In this document: piece after piece, positions 36,502 through 43,736 of the stretch
Position numbering within the stretch: the stretch's first letter is position 1
Layout: every line of letters begins with the position of its first letter
Source of the DNA: [Streptosporangium] indianense
GTDB taxonomy: Bacteria; Actinomycetota; Actinomycetes; Streptomycetales; Streptomycetaceae
DNA length: 64,000 bases
Assembly (NCBI RefSeq): GCF_021474405.1
Contig: NZ_JAKEIO010000029.1
Location: forward strand, 1 to 64,000
Direction of reading: 5' to 3'
Program-made: the position numbers and the translations under genes
Notes under the pieces: model-generated
What the model was told of the DNA's origin: nothing
Seen by the model: the letters and a program-made list of their open reading frames with translations, nothing else
Databases searched by the model: none

Positions 36502-36647
36502 TGCTCCTCGCCGTCTGCTTCGCCCTCGCCGCCCTCGCGGCCCTCGTCGGCCTCGCCCTGGTCGACACCCGCACCGTCCCGCCCGTGAGCGGCACGTGCG
36601 CCCTGATCATCACCCTCGCCGCGTTCGCCGCGGCCGTGTACCGCTGA
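36501..36647 (+). CDS. 48-residue membrane peptide (SpdD-like)
   Basis: The ATG lies in a TGATG junction with the preceding gene. Two hydrophobic stretches (LLAVCFALAALAALVGLALV and CALIITLAAFAAAVY) make up almost the whole protein. Tiny membrane proteins of this sort are typical of spread (spd) operons on Streptomyces conjugative elements. It has normal high third-position GC, which supports real coding. Confidence 0.6.
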   Translation: MLLAVCFALAALAALVGLALVDTRTVPPVSGTCALIITLAAFAAAVYR

Positions 36648-36660
36648 AGGACACCACCTC

Positions 36661-37167
36661 ATGAACTACGTCACCTACGGCGGCGTGACCATCGGCCTGT
36701 GCCTGCTCGCCCACCAGCTGTTCACCTGGTGGCCCGGCCGGAAGGCACTCACCAAGGACCCCGCCCGCCACGCCGCCACGCTGCTGCCGTTCCTGCTGTC
36801 CTGGTCCTACGGATGCCTGACCACCCTCGGCGTCGGCGGCCTGATCGGCACCGCGTCCAGCGCGACCCTGGGCCTGTCCAACTGGCTCGGCGACGCGGCC
36901 CTGGTGTGGGGCGTCGGCGGCAGCGTCGGCCAGCTGGCCGCGCGCGGCACGTTCCTGCCCCTCACCGGCCCCGGGGTGTCCATCGTCCTGGTGCTCACCG
37001 TGTGCGTCATCGTCTCGGCGAAGAAGTCCAGCCACGGCGGCGACATCAAGCGCGGCGCCTGGTGCGGCATCACCCTCGGAACGTCCGCCGGCGTCGCCGG
37101 GTTCGCCGCGGTGCCCCTGGCCCAGGCCGCGAACTGGCTCGGCGGCAGCGTGTACGGGGCGCTGTGA
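36661..37167 (+). CDS. SpdB-like spread membrane protein
   Basis: A 168-residue protein with about four membrane helices (GGVTIGLCLLAHQLF; LLPFLLSWSYGCLTTLGVGG; VSIVLVLTVCVIVSA; LGTSAGVAGFAAVPLAQA). Spread proteins help distribute a conjugative element along mycelium after TraB-mediated transfer. The assignment rests on operon position and topology, not on a motif. The RBS GAAGGACACC precedes the ATG. Confidence 0.6.
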   Translation: MNYVTYGGVTIGLCLLAHQLFTWWPGRKALTKDPARHAATLLPFLLSWSYGCLTTLGVGGLIGTASSATLGLSNWLGDAALVWGVGGSVGQLAARGTFLPLTGPGVSIVLVLTVCVIVSAKKSSHGGDIKRGAWCGITLGTSAGVAGFAAVPLAQAANWLGGSVYGAL

Positions 37168-37517
37168 TGGCCGACCCCCTCGAGCAGGAGCAGCCCTCGC
37201 GGGCTGCCGGGGCCGTCGTCCTGGCCGCCCTCGGCGGCGGCGCCCTGGCCGTCGTCTTCGCCCTCGCGGTCGAGGCCGGCGTGCTCACCCTCTGGGTGGC
37301 CGCGGCCGCGGCCGTGTGGTGGGCCGCCCGGCGCCGGGTGTCCGATTCGTCCGCCACTCCCCCACCCCCCTCCGAACCCCCCTCCGGGGACGTTTACGCA
37401 GTTGAGGGCACCACTGCACGCGAGGTCCGCCGGACCCCGGGGGAGGGGTACTTGATCTTCCCCGTCATCGAGTACGTCACCGACTCGGACGCCCGCGAGG
37501 AGGTGACCGACCGATGA
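37167..37517 (+). CDS. Small membrane protein of the spread operon
   Basis: A 116-residue protein with a TGATG overlap with the upstream gene. Two membrane helices (about 14-34 and 36-52) are followed by a Pro-rich cytosolic tail (SSATPPPPSEPPSG). No family is recognised. Confidence 0.6.
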   Translation: MADPLEQEQPSRAAGAVVLAALGGGALAVVFALAVEAGVLTLWVAAAAAVWWAARRRVSDSSATPPPPSEPPSGDVYAVEGTTAREVRRTPGEGYLIFPVIEYVTDSDAREEVTDR

Positions 37518-37594
37518 TCCGTCGACTCCTCGCCGCGGCCTACGACTACTGCGAGCACTGCGGCTGGTGGGTGCGGAACTGCCCGCACCAGTAG
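37514..37594 (+). CDS. 26-residue Cys/His microprotein
   Basis: MIRRLLAAAYDYCEHCGWWV is followed by RNCPHQ. The ATGA overlap with the previous stop argues for translation. The CxxC...CxH pattern could hold one zinc ion. It is last in the operon, 9 bp before a perfect terminator. Confidence 0.55.
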   Translation: MIRRLLAAAYDYCEHCGWWVRNCPHQ

Positions 37595-37603
37595 GCGCAC
37601 GGC

Positions 37604-37635
37604 AACGGCCCCCGTCCTCGAGGACGGGGGCCGTT
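37604..37635. terminator. Perfect bidirectional terminator
   Basis: A 14-bp perfect stem with TCGA loop, between the convergent spread operon and the small Cys-rich genes on the other strand. Confidence 0.85.
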
Positions 37636-37668
37636 CTCATGCCCGGCCCGGCCGCGCCGGGGGGATCG

Positions 37669-37830
37669 TCAGCGGCCGGACCGGTGTCTGCCGTGGCACG
37701 AGCAGCCACACCGCAGGGTCATGATGGGCGCCTCCCACGCCGGGGCCCCGGGGCGCCGGATCACCCGGGGGCCGGCACACAACCGGCACTCCTGGCGCTG
37801 GCACTCCGGAGACTTCTCCGGGGCGCTCAT
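37669..37830 (-). CDS. 53-residue Cys-rich hypothetical protein
   Basis: Starts MSAPEKSPECQRQECRLCAG and ends with MTLRCGCSCHGRHRSGR. Seven cysteines in pairs suggest zinc binding. The ATG overlaps the stop of the upstream gene (ATGA), so the two are coupled. The function is unknown. Confidence 0.55.
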   Translation of the reverse strand: MSAPEKSPECQRQECRLCAGPRVIRRPGAPAWEAPIMTLRCGCSCHGRHRSGR

Positions 37831-38024
37831 GCCCGGTCGGCGAACGGCACCAGGTGGTGCTCCCTGCGGCACGGCCCGCACGCGTACTGCACGCCGCCCG
37901 ACCCGGAGCCCTGCTCGACTACGTCGATGAGCCGCACGTCGTCGGCGAAGCGGTTGTGCCAGCTGCAGAAGCCGTAGCTCGTGGGGGTGCCCGCGGTGGC
38001 CTGGGTCTGCGTACTCTCGTTCAC
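37827..38024 (-). CDS. 65-residue zinc-ribbon-like hypothetical protein
   Basis: CSWHNRFADDVRLIDVVEQG and later CGPCRREHHLV give a C-H...CxxC...HH arrangement typical of a small zinc ribbon. It is divergent from the GntR regulator at 38187, so it is probably controlled with it. Confidence 0.6.
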   Translation of the reverse strand: MNESTQTQATAGTPTSYGFCSWHNRFADDVRLIDVVEQGSGSGGVQYACGPCRREHHLVPFADRA

Positions 38025-38186
38025 GTCGACTCCTCAGCAGTCGTCCACGCCCCCGAACCCTGGCCGGTTGCGGGGGCTTTCCGCTGGTCGGACGGTACCG
38101 CTATACGCCACTACAGGGCACCCCATACGGCCACATGCCGCCACCTACGGGTGCCGGTCGCGGGGTGCCGCCCTACGTTCCGGAGC

Positions 38187-38423
38187 ATGAGCGAAGACCC
38201 GTTCGTCTACGTCTACGTGCGCGTCGCCAACGAAGTGGAATCCGAGATCCGCTCCGGGCGGCTTCCGCACGGCGCGCGCCTGCCGAACGAGCGGGACATG
38301 GGCGCGCAGTACGGCGTCGCCCCGGGCACCGCCCGCCGCGCCGTGCAGGAACTCCGCGACCGCGGCCTGGTCGTCACCCTGCCGAACAAGGGCACGTTCG
38401 TCGTCGCGCCCGACGCGACCTAG
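38187..38423 (+). CDS. GntR-family regulator (KorSA-like)
   Basis: A 78-residue protein consisting of the winged helix alone: VANEVESEIRSGRLPHGARL, NERDMGAQYGVAPGTARRAV, then GLVVTLPNKGTFVV. It lacks an effector domain. Short GntR repressors (KorSA of pSAM2) control excision and transfer genes of AICEs. The RBS CGGAG precedes the ATG. Upstream tracts with TACG repeats (38100-38180) may be its operators. Confidence 0.82.
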   Translation: MSEDPFVYVYVRVANEVESEIRSGRLPHGARLPNERDMGAQYGVAPGTARRAVQELRDRGLVVTLPNKGTFVVAPDAT

Positions 38424-38846
38424 TAGGGACCCCCCTACAACTTTCTGTGCATTCACGCGCCGCACTGACGGCGCCGGGCCCCCGGTCGGTCGCTCTGTAG
38501 ATCCGGACTCCCCTCCGGCGGGCCTGATCAGAATGCCGCGATTCGCGGGCACAGAATTTTCCCTCCCCGGCGGGTGACCTCCAGGCCCCCGGGGGAGGCA
38601 CCCCCCAGGGCCGGGCGGCTCGTCCGTCGGGGAGGGCAACGCTCGCGGCGGCTGATTGGGCCGTTCCTGTGGCCGTCGTGCAGCTGCTCGGGCATGACCA
38701 AGGCCCGCCGGTTGCGAGGTGGCCGGCGGGCCTGTGGTGGCGCTGGTCGGGTCTGTGCGGGGAAGGAGGCCCGCTAGGGATTGGCCCCGCTCTCCGGCCA
38801 TGGCTCCCCGCTCGTCACGGGGTGGCTTTGACGCCGCGGTGGTTGG
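38424..38846. other. Gene-free stretch, possible origin region
   Basis: It lies between the GntR gene and the last gene of the minus-strand operon. It holds imperfect repeats around 38520-38565 (TGCCGCGATTCGCGGGCA), an AT-richer patch GAATTTTCCC and a terminator. No reading frame here has an RBS or a family match. It is a plausible place for a replication or transfer origin. Confidence 0.35.
38701..38733 (-). terminator. Terminator of the replication operon
   Basis: A perfect 11-bp stem AGGCCCGCCGG with its complement, 113 bp beyond the stop at 38847. Confidence 0.7.
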
Positions 38847-39095
38847 TCATGCGGCCGGCGGAAGGTCCGGCGGGTCGATGGGCTGTCCGTCCGGTCCGGT
38901 CGGCGTCAGGTCGATGGTGATGACGTCACCGTTCGGTCCGGCCTTGAGTCGCCTTCCTCGCGGCATGGGCGCCTGGCCGTCGACGGCCTGGCCGTCGGTC
39001 ATGGCGCTGTCGGACCACAGCGGCCTGCCTGCCTTGTCCCGTGGGAAGTACGGGTAGGTTCCGTCCTCGCCCGGGTCGAGTGCGTCCGTGGTCAT
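38847..39095 (-). CDS. 82-residue hypothetical protein
   Basis: MTTDALDPGEDGTYPYFPRD to the C-terminal PPDLPPAA. It is acidic and proline-rich, likely disordered, with a basic patch PRGRRLK. Its start overlaps the upstream stop, so it belongs to the minus-strand replication operon. The function is unknown. Confidence 0.55.
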   Translation of the reverse strand: MTTDALDPGEDGTYPYFPRDKAGRPLWSDSAMTDGQAVDGQAPMPRGRRLKAGPNGDVITIDLTPTGPDGQPIDPPDLPPAA

Positions 39096-39598
39096 CAGTC
39101 GTCCGCCTTCGCGTATGCCTCGCGCTCGTCGTGCAGACGCTCGGTCTCGGCGGCGGCGGCGTCCTGCCCCAGGTCCTCGATCGCGCCGATGATGGTGTCC
39201 CACAGGATCGTGGGTTCCCGGTAGCTGAGGAGGGGGACCTGGGACCCCTGGGGGTCCTCCCGGTACCGGACCCCGTCGGCGGTGGTCCGGATGATGTTCC
39301 GGCGGTGCCAGGTGGCGCGCATCCGCGCCCAGGCGGACCACACGGGGTCGTTCTGCAGGGCCTTCAGGAAGTCGGCGCGGGCCTGCTGCTCTTCGGCGCG
39401 CAGCTGCTCGTCCCGGTCCTTCCACGTGGCGAGGAGTTCGCGGTCCCAGTCGGCGCCGCGGCCGGCCTGCCGTTCGGCTTCGGCAGTGCGCGCGGCCTCG
39501 AGCTCGGCGGTGACCTGGTCGAGTTCGGCGGCGGGCTTCGCGGCCTGGGCGCGCAGCTCCTCCGCGCGGGCTTCGAGGGCGGTGATGGTGTCGGACAT
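39095..39598 (-). CDS. Coiled-coil hypothetical protein
   Basis: A 167-residue protein. The first 75 residues are a long heptad-rich coiled coil (MSDTITALEARAEELRAQAA; LDQVTAELEAARTAEAERQ). A central WSAWARMRATWHRRNIIRTT region follows. It is predicted to form oligomers. Possibly it is a replication accessory or partition factor, but only by position. Confidence 0.6.
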   Translation of the reverse strand: MSDTITALEARAEELRAQAAKPAAELDQVTAELEAARTAEAERQAGRGADWDRELLATWKDRDEQLRAEEQQARADFLKALQNDPVWSAWARMRATWHRRNIIRTTADGVRYREDPQGSQVPLLSYREPTILWDTIIGAIEDLGQDAAAAETERLHDEREAYAKADD

Positions 39599-39611
39599 GG
39601 TGAGGCTCCGT

Positions 39612-39833
39612 TCAGTCGTTGAGGTCGTCGTGGGCGGCCTTGTCGTCGGCGTAGTAGGCCAGCGACATCCGCATGGTGGGGGTGAGGCTGTCGGCGTAGG
39701 CCGGGTCCTTGGCCATCTGCTCAAGGGCCCGGTCGTACTCCGGTTTCGGGGTGTAGTTGTCGGCCCGGTTGCGGAGGAGGTGGGCGCGCCGCTCAGGGGT
39801 GAGGTCGGCGGGGATGTTCTGGTGCGTCGTCAT
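39612..39833 (-). CDS. 73-residue hypothetical protein
   Basis: A small charged protein (DLTPERRAHLLRNRADNYTP; SLTPTMRMSLAYYADDKAAH). It is part of the minus-strand operon with 13-bp spacing to the next gene. No family is recognised. Confidence 0.5.
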   Translation of the reverse strand: MTTHQNIPADLTPERRAHLLRNRADNYTPKPEYDRALEQMAKDPAYADSLTPTMRMSLAYYADDKAAHDDLND

Positions 39834-39846
39834 GGGTGACCTCTCG

Positions 39847-40017
39847 TCAGGTGGTGCGGGTGGCGGGCCTCATGGCCCAGATGAGTTCGCAGCTGGTGTC
39901 TGCGCAGCGTGCGAGGTTGAGGGGGGTGCCGCTGATCTCGGTGCGCCCGACGATGCGGACTCCTCGGATGCGTCGGCAGGCGGGGCAGTAGGTGGTGATC
40001 GGCGGTCGGCGAGGCAT
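39847..40017 (-). CDS. 56-residue zinc-ribbon protein
   Basis: Starts MPRRPPITTYCPACRRIRGV and has a second Cys pair in CADTSCELIW. The spacing suits a single zinc. GGAGTCCCCG precedes the ATG, a strong RBS. Downstream of the ATPase by 9 bp. The function is unknown. Confidence 0.6.
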   Translation of the reverse strand: MPRRPPITTYCPACRRIRGVRIVGRTEISGTPLNLARCADTSCELIWAMRPATRTT

Positions 40018-40026
40018 CGGGGACTC

Positions 40027-41850
40027 CTACGCCGCGGTGCGGCAGTCCAGGCAGAAGGGTGAGCCTTCGGCGTTCCACTGGGGCCTGGAGCACTGGGCGC
40101 ACGGCGTCTTGGGGCGGACGCCATTAGAGAGTGGGTGCATTTCAGCGTCCCCAGCGGTCCCAGCGTCCCCCCTGCCGTGTCCGTGCAGGTCAAGGGCGGT
40201 GCCCTGGGGGGACGCTGCGAAGAGTCCAGCGTTCCCCGCAGCGTTCCTAGCGTCCCCCTGGGTGCTGGGGGGACCGCTAGCGTCCCCCCTGTAGCGTCCC
40301 CCCTGTTCTCCCTGCTCAGGGATGGTGCCGATCGCTCCGGGGGACGCTGGGGACGCTGTTTCGTACCTTCTCTCTGCTGAGGCGGTCAGGGTGTAGAGGC
40401 GCTGCTTCTTCGGCTTCGGTCCGCGCTTGCTGTCGTCGACCTCGATGCCGATGGTTCGCAGCGCCGGCGCGAGCCTCTTGAGCTGGCCGCCCGCCCGCGT
40501 CGGGTCCTTCGGCCACTTGCGCGGCAGCTTGTCCGGAGCGGCCACCCGCTCGAGCAGTTCGGAGGCGGTCAGGGTGACACCCTCAGGTCCCGCGCGGTCG
40601 ACGAGGGCGACGACGGCCTGGGCGAACGGCTCGCCCTCGAGGACGTCGGCGACCGCGTCGCGGGCGGTGGCCTTGTAGCTGTCGAGGGTGTGCCAGCCCT
40701 TCACCTTGTCGACGGCGGCCAGGACGCGCGCGAAGTCGGCCATGCGCGGCCGCTCGTCCAGTTGCACGTCGGGCAGGACGGCCAGGACGTCGGCGAGGAG
40801 ATCGAACAGGCTGGCCAGGATCGCGGCGTGGGCGTCGGCGTAGGCGGCGTCCAGTTCGGCTTCCTCGCGGCGCCGGCGGTCCGGGATGGTGTGCAGTTCG
40901 ATGGTCAGCAGGCGTTCGGCGAGGTCCCCGGCGAGCGCCCCGGCGTCGATGGTGGTCATCGCCAGGACGCGGCGGAACTCGAGGACGACGACGTCGTCGT
41001 CGGTGTAGAGCGCGCGGTCGACGATGCCGTCTCCGGTGACTGCGCGGCACAGGGCGTCGGACAGCCAGTCGGCGATCACGGACACGTTGTCCAGGCACAG
41101 GGCCCAGGAGTTGAACGCCTGCGTGGCCCATGACTTGATGTCGCGGGGCGCGGTCCGCTTGGGTGCGCCGGACGGGTCGACGATGCCGATGACCATCTTC
41201 GCGGAGTAGGACTTCCCGGTGCCCTGCTCGCCGCGGAACGTCAGGATCGGGTGCGGCAGGTCGGGGATGAACGCGGCGACGAGCCACGCGACGAGCAGCT
41301 GGAAGCCCTCGTCGTCGGTGTTCAGCATGGCGCGCAGCTTGGCCAGGCCGTCACCGTCGCGGACCGGTTCGGGCAGTGGCTTCATGGCCCCGGATCGGCG
41401 GAACAGGACGGGCGACCGTGCGGTGCGCTCCCACCCGGTGGGGCGGATGATGACGCACCGTCCGTCGGCGTCGCCCAGGTCGACGACGATGCCGTCGTCG
41501 GAGCGGGCGACGCGGACGTGCGGCACGCGCGGGTCGGCATCCTGGGCGACGCCTTCCAGCACGGTCATCGCGTCGGCGAGTGCCGACTGGGAGGGCACCG
41601 ACCCGTCGTGCTCGTCGGTGAAGATGCGGGCCAGCTGCGAGCGCAGGCCCGCCTTTCCGCGCAGCGGCAGGGCGATGTTCGCGCCGTCGACCTTCACCCC
41701 GTAGGGGCGGCCGTCCTCCGACATGAACAGCTCGTACCGTTCGCGGGCGAGCGCGACGAGGAGGGACGCCTGGGAAGGGCCGCGGCCCTTCTCCACCTCG
41801 GTGCCCGTGCTCTCGACGATCTCGCGGGCCTTGTCTTTGCTGTCGGTCAC
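40027..41850 (-). CDS. P-loop ATPase, replicative helicase candidate
   Basis: A 607-residue protein. Walker A is GEQGTGKS (207-214) and the Walker B-like ALCLDNVS is at 250-257. The layout (N-terminal regulatory half, central ATPase, C-terminal winged-helix-like segment near 425-500 and a final zinc ribbon CAQC...CLDC) resembles helicases paired with Prim-Pol on AICEs and phages. The GTG start overlaps the primase stop (GTGA). It probably unwinds the element's origin for the primase. Confidence 0.8.
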   Translation of the reverse strand: MTDSKDKAREIVESTGTEVEKGRGPSQASLLVALARERYELFMSEDGRPYGVKVDGANIALPLRGKAGLRSQLARIFTDEHDGSVPSQSALADAMTVLEGVAQDADPRVPHVRVARSDDGIVVDLGDADGRCVIIRPTGWERTARSPVLFRRSGAMKPLPEPVRDGDGLAKLRAMLNTDDEGFQLLVAWLVAAFIPDLPHPILTFRGEQGTGKSYSAKMVIGIVDPSGAPKRTAPRDIKSWATQAFNSWALCLDNVSVIADWLSDALCRAVTGDGIVDRALYTDDDVVVLEFRRVLAMTTIDAGALAGDLAERLLTIELHTIPDRRRREEAELDAAYADAHAAILASLFDLLADVLAVLPDVQLDERPRMADFARVLAAVDKVKGWHTLDSYKATARDAVADVLEGEPFAQAVVALVDRAGPEGVTLTASELLERVAAPDKLPRKWPKDPTRAGGQLKRLAPALRTIGIEVDDSKRGPKPKKQRLYTLTASAERRYETASPASPGAIGTIPEQGEQGGRYRGDASGPPSTQGDARNAAGNAGLFAASPQGTALDLHGHGRGDAGTAGDAEMHPLSNGVRPKTPCAQCSRPQWNAEGSPFCLDCRTAA

Positions 41851-42830
41851 GTGGTGGCTCCCAGTACCGCGCGCCGGGCTGAGGCGATGGTGGCGGCGGC
41901 TTCGTTGTCGGGCAGGTCGATCGCGGCGGCGGCCTGGGTGAGTGCGTCGTGTGCGGAGTCCGCGGGGAAGAGCCCGGCGCCCGCGTGCTCGAATGCCCTG
42001 CAGGCGGCCCAGTACAGGCGGCTGTTGCGCTGCCCCTGGGGAGCGTCGAGGACGACGCGGATCAGGCCGACCAGGGTCCGGCCGCCGGTCGCGCGCCCGG
42101 TGAACGGGCGTGCAGGCCGGGGCGGGGTGGTGCTGGCCGTCATCAGCTGCAGCAGCCGCTCGGGGATCGGCTCCACCACGACCTCGTTCGGGTCGGAGGC
42201 GAGGGTGTAGAGGCCAGCTGCGCTGCGGGACCCGGGGCCGACGAGGTAGCCGCCGTTGCCGCGGACGTCGATGCCGGGGGCGAGGTGTCCGGCCCGGTTG
42301 GGGACCTTCACGTCGGCCGGGCCGGACCACCAGGCGTGGTAGCCGCCGGACGGGGTGGCGATGATGACGGTGCGCGGTACGGCGATGCCGTGCCGGGCGG
42401 CCAGCTTCCGCAGCTCCCAGACGCCGTCTACGCCGTTCTTCCGGTCGAGGTCCAGGCCGATCAGGTGGTGCGGGGCCCTGCCGCAGGCGATGCCGTATCC
42501 GGTGGCGTGCCGGGCGATGTTGAACATGGCCCGGATGCGGTCGGGGTCGTTGCTGGCGTCGTGGATGCCGTGCCCGAGCTGCCCGCACTCGCCCTTGCAG
42601 CTGTGCCCCTTGTGGTGGGGGGAGCGGATGGCGGGCAGTTTCCGCACGGACAGGGGAATGACGTGGAAGCCGAGCATGCCGGCGGCGTCCAGGGCGCCGT
42701 CGAGGGCTTCGGCCCAGTCGCCGGTGACGCCGGTTGTCTGCCGCGCTACTCTGCTTGCTGGTCCGGTCCTCAGCTGGCCGTCTTCGTTCGCCCCCGTTGC
42801 CGCGGGGGCGTTCGTCTTTTCAGTGGTCAT
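41847..42830 (-). CDS. Bifunctional DNA primase/polymerase (Prim-Pol)
   Basis: A 327-residue AEP-type enzyme. The metal motif is LIGLDLDRKNG (Asp127 and Asp129). The second motif is SGGYHAWW (His165). The third acidic element lies in GIDVRGNGGYLVGPG. A Cys/His knuckle (HSCKGECGQLGH, 76-87) is inserted near the N-terminus. These enzymes synthesise primers and extend DNA. It is coupled to xis upstream and to the ATPase downstream by 4-nt overlaps. Confidence 0.9.
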   Translation of the reverse strand: MTTEKTNAPAATGANEDGQLRTGPASRVARQTTGVTGDWAEALDGALDAAGMLGFHVIPLSVRKLPAIRSPHHKGHSCKGECGQLGHGIHDASNDPDRIRAMFNIARHATGYGIACGRAPHHLIGLDLDRKNGVDGVWELRKLAARHGIAVPRTVIIATPSGGYHAWWSGPADVKVPNRAGHLAPGIDVRGNGGYLVGPGSRSAAGLYTLASDPNEVVVEPIPERLLQLMTASTTPPRPARPFTGRATGGRTLVGLIRVVLDAPQGQRNSRLYWAACRAFEHAGAGLFPADSAHDALTQAAAAIDLPDNEAAATIASARRAVLGATT

Positions 42831-43024
42831 GCTGCGGCTCCGCTCTCGCGGGCCTTCAGCCATGCGTCGATGTCCGCGCGCCGATAGCGGACGGGCGAGG
42901 TGCGTCCGTCGCCCAGCTTGGTGTAGCGAGGCCCGACGCCCGTCCATCGCCAGTTCGCCAGCGTCTGGGTGCTTACGCCCAGCTCCTCCGCCAGCTCCCG
43001 CGGTGTCAGCTTCTGCTGTGCCAT
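42827..43024 (-). CDS. xis: Excisionase (Xis)-type helix-turn-helix protein
   Basis: A 65-residue winged helix of the MerR/Xis type: LTPRELAEELGVSTQTLANW followed by WTGVGPRYTKLG and YRRADIDAWLKARES. Excisionases direct the integrase to excise. The ATGA overlap with the primase start means excision and replication are switched on together. Confidence 0.85.
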   Translation of the reverse strand: MAQQKLTPRELAEELGVSTQTLANWRWTGVGPRYTKLGDGRTSPVRYRRADIDAWLKARESGAAA

Positions 43025-43042
43025 TCCAGCATCCTGTCTGCT

Positions 43043-43054
43043 TTTTCTCGACAA
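43043..43054. promoter_or_regulatory. Operator half-pair, left (TTTTCTCGACAA)
   Basis: An exact inverted copy of the sequence at 43129-43140, 19 bp before the xis start. It is likely bound by the XRE repressor. Confidence 0.6.
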
Positions 43055-43128
43055 CGCTTGCATCATCTCTGCGTTGCGGTGATGATGTGAGAGTAAACAG
43101 GATGAAGCCGATCCGCAAGATCCCTCGT

Positions 43129-43140
43129 TTGTCGAGAAAA
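43129..43140. promoter_or_regulatory. Operator half-pair, right (TTGTCGAGAAAA)
   Basis: The inverted copy of 43043-43054, 24 bp before the preferred start of the XRE gene. The two sites bracket the divergent promoter region, which also holds a CATCATC/GATGATG symmetry (43061-43087). Confidence 0.6.
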
Positions 43141-43163
43141 TGTCGACGGATAGGGTGCGGATC

Positions 43164-43736
43164 ATGACGACGGGACGCATTGAGTTGGCATCGACCGGGC
43201 GGACTGTGGCCGCCAATGTGAAGCGCCTGCGGGAGGCGCAGCGGATGACGCTGCGATCACTCTCAGCGCGGCTCAAGGAGATGGGCCGGCCGCTCAGTGC
43301 CGATGCCCTCAACAAGATCGAGAATGGCGCCAGCGACGAGCCGCGGCAGGTCCGTCGCGTCGACGTAGACGACTTGGCAGCGCTCGCCGTCGCCCTGGGC
43401 GTGCACCCTGCTGCCCTGTTGCTCCCGCCAACCGCTCGCATCGCCATGAGCAACGGGGAGCCCGTGACCATCCCCGTCACCGGCGCGGGAGAGGTCCCGG
43501 CGCGAGTGGCGTGGGAGTGGGCACATGGGATGCGCCCCCTGCCTGGGCAGGGCGACCCGGAGAAAGCTTGGCTCCAGTTCTCTCACGCAGCGCTTCCCGA
43601 GGGGTGGCGCGGTATGCCGGCGGCGACCTACGCGCAGTGGGACGCGGAGCAGGCCCGCCAGGACTACGAGCAAATCTTGGGTCTGACCGGCTTCAACGCG
43701 GACGGAACACCGAAGGACGGGGGGGACGATGGCTAG
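43164..43736 (+). CDS. XRE-family regulator of the element
   Basis: A 190-residue protein. An N-terminal helix-turn-helix (ANVKRLREAQRMTLRSLSAR; ALNKIENGASDEPR) with VDVDDLAALAVALGVHP matches lambda-repressor/XRE domains. The C-terminal part (AWEWAHGMRPLPGQGDP, with WLQFSHAAL) has no known fold. An ATG at 43140 would overlap the operator. It is divergent from xis and coupled to int by an 8-bp overlap, so it can govern excision and its own operon. Confidence 0.82.
   Translation: MTTGRIELASTGRTVAANVKRLREAQRMTLRSLSARLKEMGRPLSADALNKIENGASDEPRQVRRVDVDDLAALAVALGVHPAALLLPPTARIAMSNGEPVTIPVTGAGEVPARVAWEWAHGMRPLPGQGDPEKAWLQFSHAALPEGWRGMPAATYAQWDAEQARQDYEQILGLTGFNADGTPKDGGDDG

Noticed and set aside
38669..38920. 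Frames in the gene-free part of the element
   Set aside because: They overlap a perfect terminator and the minus-strand gene at 38847, with no RBS.
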